Positions 63,240 to 64,000 of a DNA stretch of 64,000 nucleotides are shown one piece after another (position 1 is the stretch's first letter; each line of letters begins with the position of its first letter). Origin of the DNA: Zoogloea oleivorans (GTDB lineage: Bacteria > Pseudomonadota > Gammaproteobacteria > Burkholderiales > Rhodocyclaceae); contig NZ_SDKK01000010.1 of NCBI RefSeq assembly GCF_008107625.1, positions 1-64,000 of the forward strand. Reading direction: 5' to 3'. A program made the translations under genes and the position numbers. Below the pieces are notes generated by a model. The model was not told where the DNA came from, ran no database searches, and saw nothing but the letters and a program-made list of their open reading frames with translations.

Positions 63240-64000
63240 TCAACGCAGGGAGAAATCCACCCTGCTCGTCTTGGCTCTGGTCTCCTTGCCATCAGCCCCC
63301 TCACGGGACGCCAGCACAAAGATGCGCTCGGCCGGAACATGGCCTTTGTCGAGAAGCCAGTTCTTCACCGCCAGCGCCCGCTGCTGGGCCAGGAGGCGCA
63401 GATCGTCGTCGCTGACGAGCGTGTTGGCCAGCATCAGCTTCTCCATCTCGGCCACTGGCAGATCCTTGGTCAGACCGACCAGATTGCGTGGCTTGGGGAA
63501 TTTCTCGTCCCGGTAAACCCGGGTCAGCAAGGGCGGATATTCGGCGGCATCGATGCGCACGCGTCCGTCATCGGCAAGAGACTCGCCCTTTCTGGCCATG
63601 TCCTTGATCTTCAGGGCCTCCACCTTGCTGAGCATCACCGCATGCTTCAGACCTTCCCGATCGTTTTCCGGATCGATCCGGCCGGCGATGTCGAGCGTCA
63701 GGCCGGTCTTCTCGTTCATGGCCCTGGCGATAGCGCTCAGTTTGGTCTCGGCTCCTTCGGCAAGACGCGAGAAGCCGGCATCGAACTCCAGCCAGGCCAG
63801 CTCCTCGCTATTGCCACCGAACACCGAACCGAGCAGCGCAAACGGCGAAGTGATGGCCTTGCCGATGAGATTGACGATCACCTTGAAAACAATCCCGCCA
63901 ATGCTGAACTCGGGATCGTCCAGCGAACCGCCGACGGGCAGATTGAGATCAATCTCGCCCCGGCTGTTCTTGAGCAGGGACACCGCCAGCAGCACCGGCA
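63240..64000 (-). CDS. DUF748/AsmA-like protein, C-terminal part (runs off the window)
   Basis: At least 253 residues; the N-terminus is beyond the right edge. The visible part begins with the barrel-like segment [33 protein letters not shown] and [20 protein letters not shown], standard for DUF748, and ends in an OmpA-like-looking C-terminus ([27 protein letters not shown]). DUF748 proteins are large envelope proteins of the AsmA/TamB superfamily, probably in lipid handling. Its end is 20 bp before the phhB start on the same strand. Confidence 0.85.
   Translation of the reverse strand, partial: PVLLAVSLLKNSRGEIDLNLPVGGSLDDPEFSIGGIVFKVIVNLIGKAITSPFALLGSVFGGNSEELAWLEFDAGFSRLAEGAETKLSAIARAMNEKTGLTLDIAGRIDPENDREGLKHAVMLSKVEALKIKDMARKGESLADDGRVRIDAAEYPPLLTRVYRDEKFPKPRNLVGLTKDLPVAEMEKLMLANTLVSDDDLRLLAQQRALAVKNWLLDKGHVPAERIFVLASREGADGKETRAKTSRVDFSLR

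Overview
The window is about two-thirds GC, almost entirely coding, and carries betaproteobacterial gene orders such as ratA-rnfH-DUF4124-guaB beside smpB, and hpnCDE. It most resembles a Rhodocyclales/Zoogloeaceae-type chromosome (Zoogloea, Azoarcus, Thauera, Dechloromonas relatives). This placement is inferred from gene content and codon use, not from a marker gene. I see no tRNA, rRNA, insertion sequence, phage or CRISPR array.

Layout. 1-8.1 kb (minus): a tripartite RND efflux operon, mdtA-mdtB-mdtC followed by the first codons of an outer-membrane factor lipoprotein. Every intergenic gap holds copies of a REP/REPIN palindrome family that recurs elsewhere in the window. 8.3-12.2 kb (minus): a tightly coupled four-gene operon of an M6-type zinc metalloprotease without a signal peptide, a degenerate ATP-grasp-like protein, a complete ATP-grasp ligase and a 97-residue protein; this is a candidate uncharacterised peptide/protein modification system. 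12.3-15.5 kb: PepSY membrane protein plus TonB-dependent receptor (iron/siderophore uptake). 15.9-24.2 kb: mostly housekeeping and redox genes (NERD protein, CNNM/CorC-type protein, 2H phosphoesterase, OYE-type flavin oxidoreductase, thioredoxin-like/CcdA pair behind a possible ECF promoter, aldehyde dehydrogenase, lytic transglycosylase).

24.3-30.9 kb (plus) is a signalling island: NarL-type kinase/regulator pair, Aer-like PAS chemoreceptor, a beta-lactamase-fold diiron (ODP-type) protein, and a GGDEF-EAL protein two bases downstream of it. Together they suggest oxygen/redox input into gene expression, taxis and c-di-GMP. 30.9-33.5 kb: a two-gene operon of unknown function and an OmpA-like protein with a clear terminator.

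33.7-40.8 kb (plus) is the most unusual block. It encodes a 1198-residue SARP-type regulator with cyclase-like, AAA and TPR-like regions, then a protein with an RGS-like fold, a 610-residue coiled-coil protein with a hydrophobic hairpin resembling alpha-helical pore-forming toxins, and an exported coiled-coil protein. An exact 11-bp direct repeat lies just ahead of the RGS-like gene, where a SARP would be expected to bind.

40.9-50.1 kb (minus): clpB with a near-consensus sigma-32 promoter, and a type I secretion locus (ABC exporter, an RTX protein built of six 116-125-residue repeats, HlyD adaptor) behind an AT-rich control region with palindromes. 50.4-54.6 kb (minus): an ABC transporter with an AttH/CrtC-type lipocalin. 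54.7-57.7 kb (plus): hpnCDE for squalene synthesis. 57.7-64 kb: an orphan ABC ATPase, guaB, DUF4124, rnfH, ratA, smpB, a TPR-like protein, a pterin dehydratase and the 3' part of a DUF748 gene that runs off the window.
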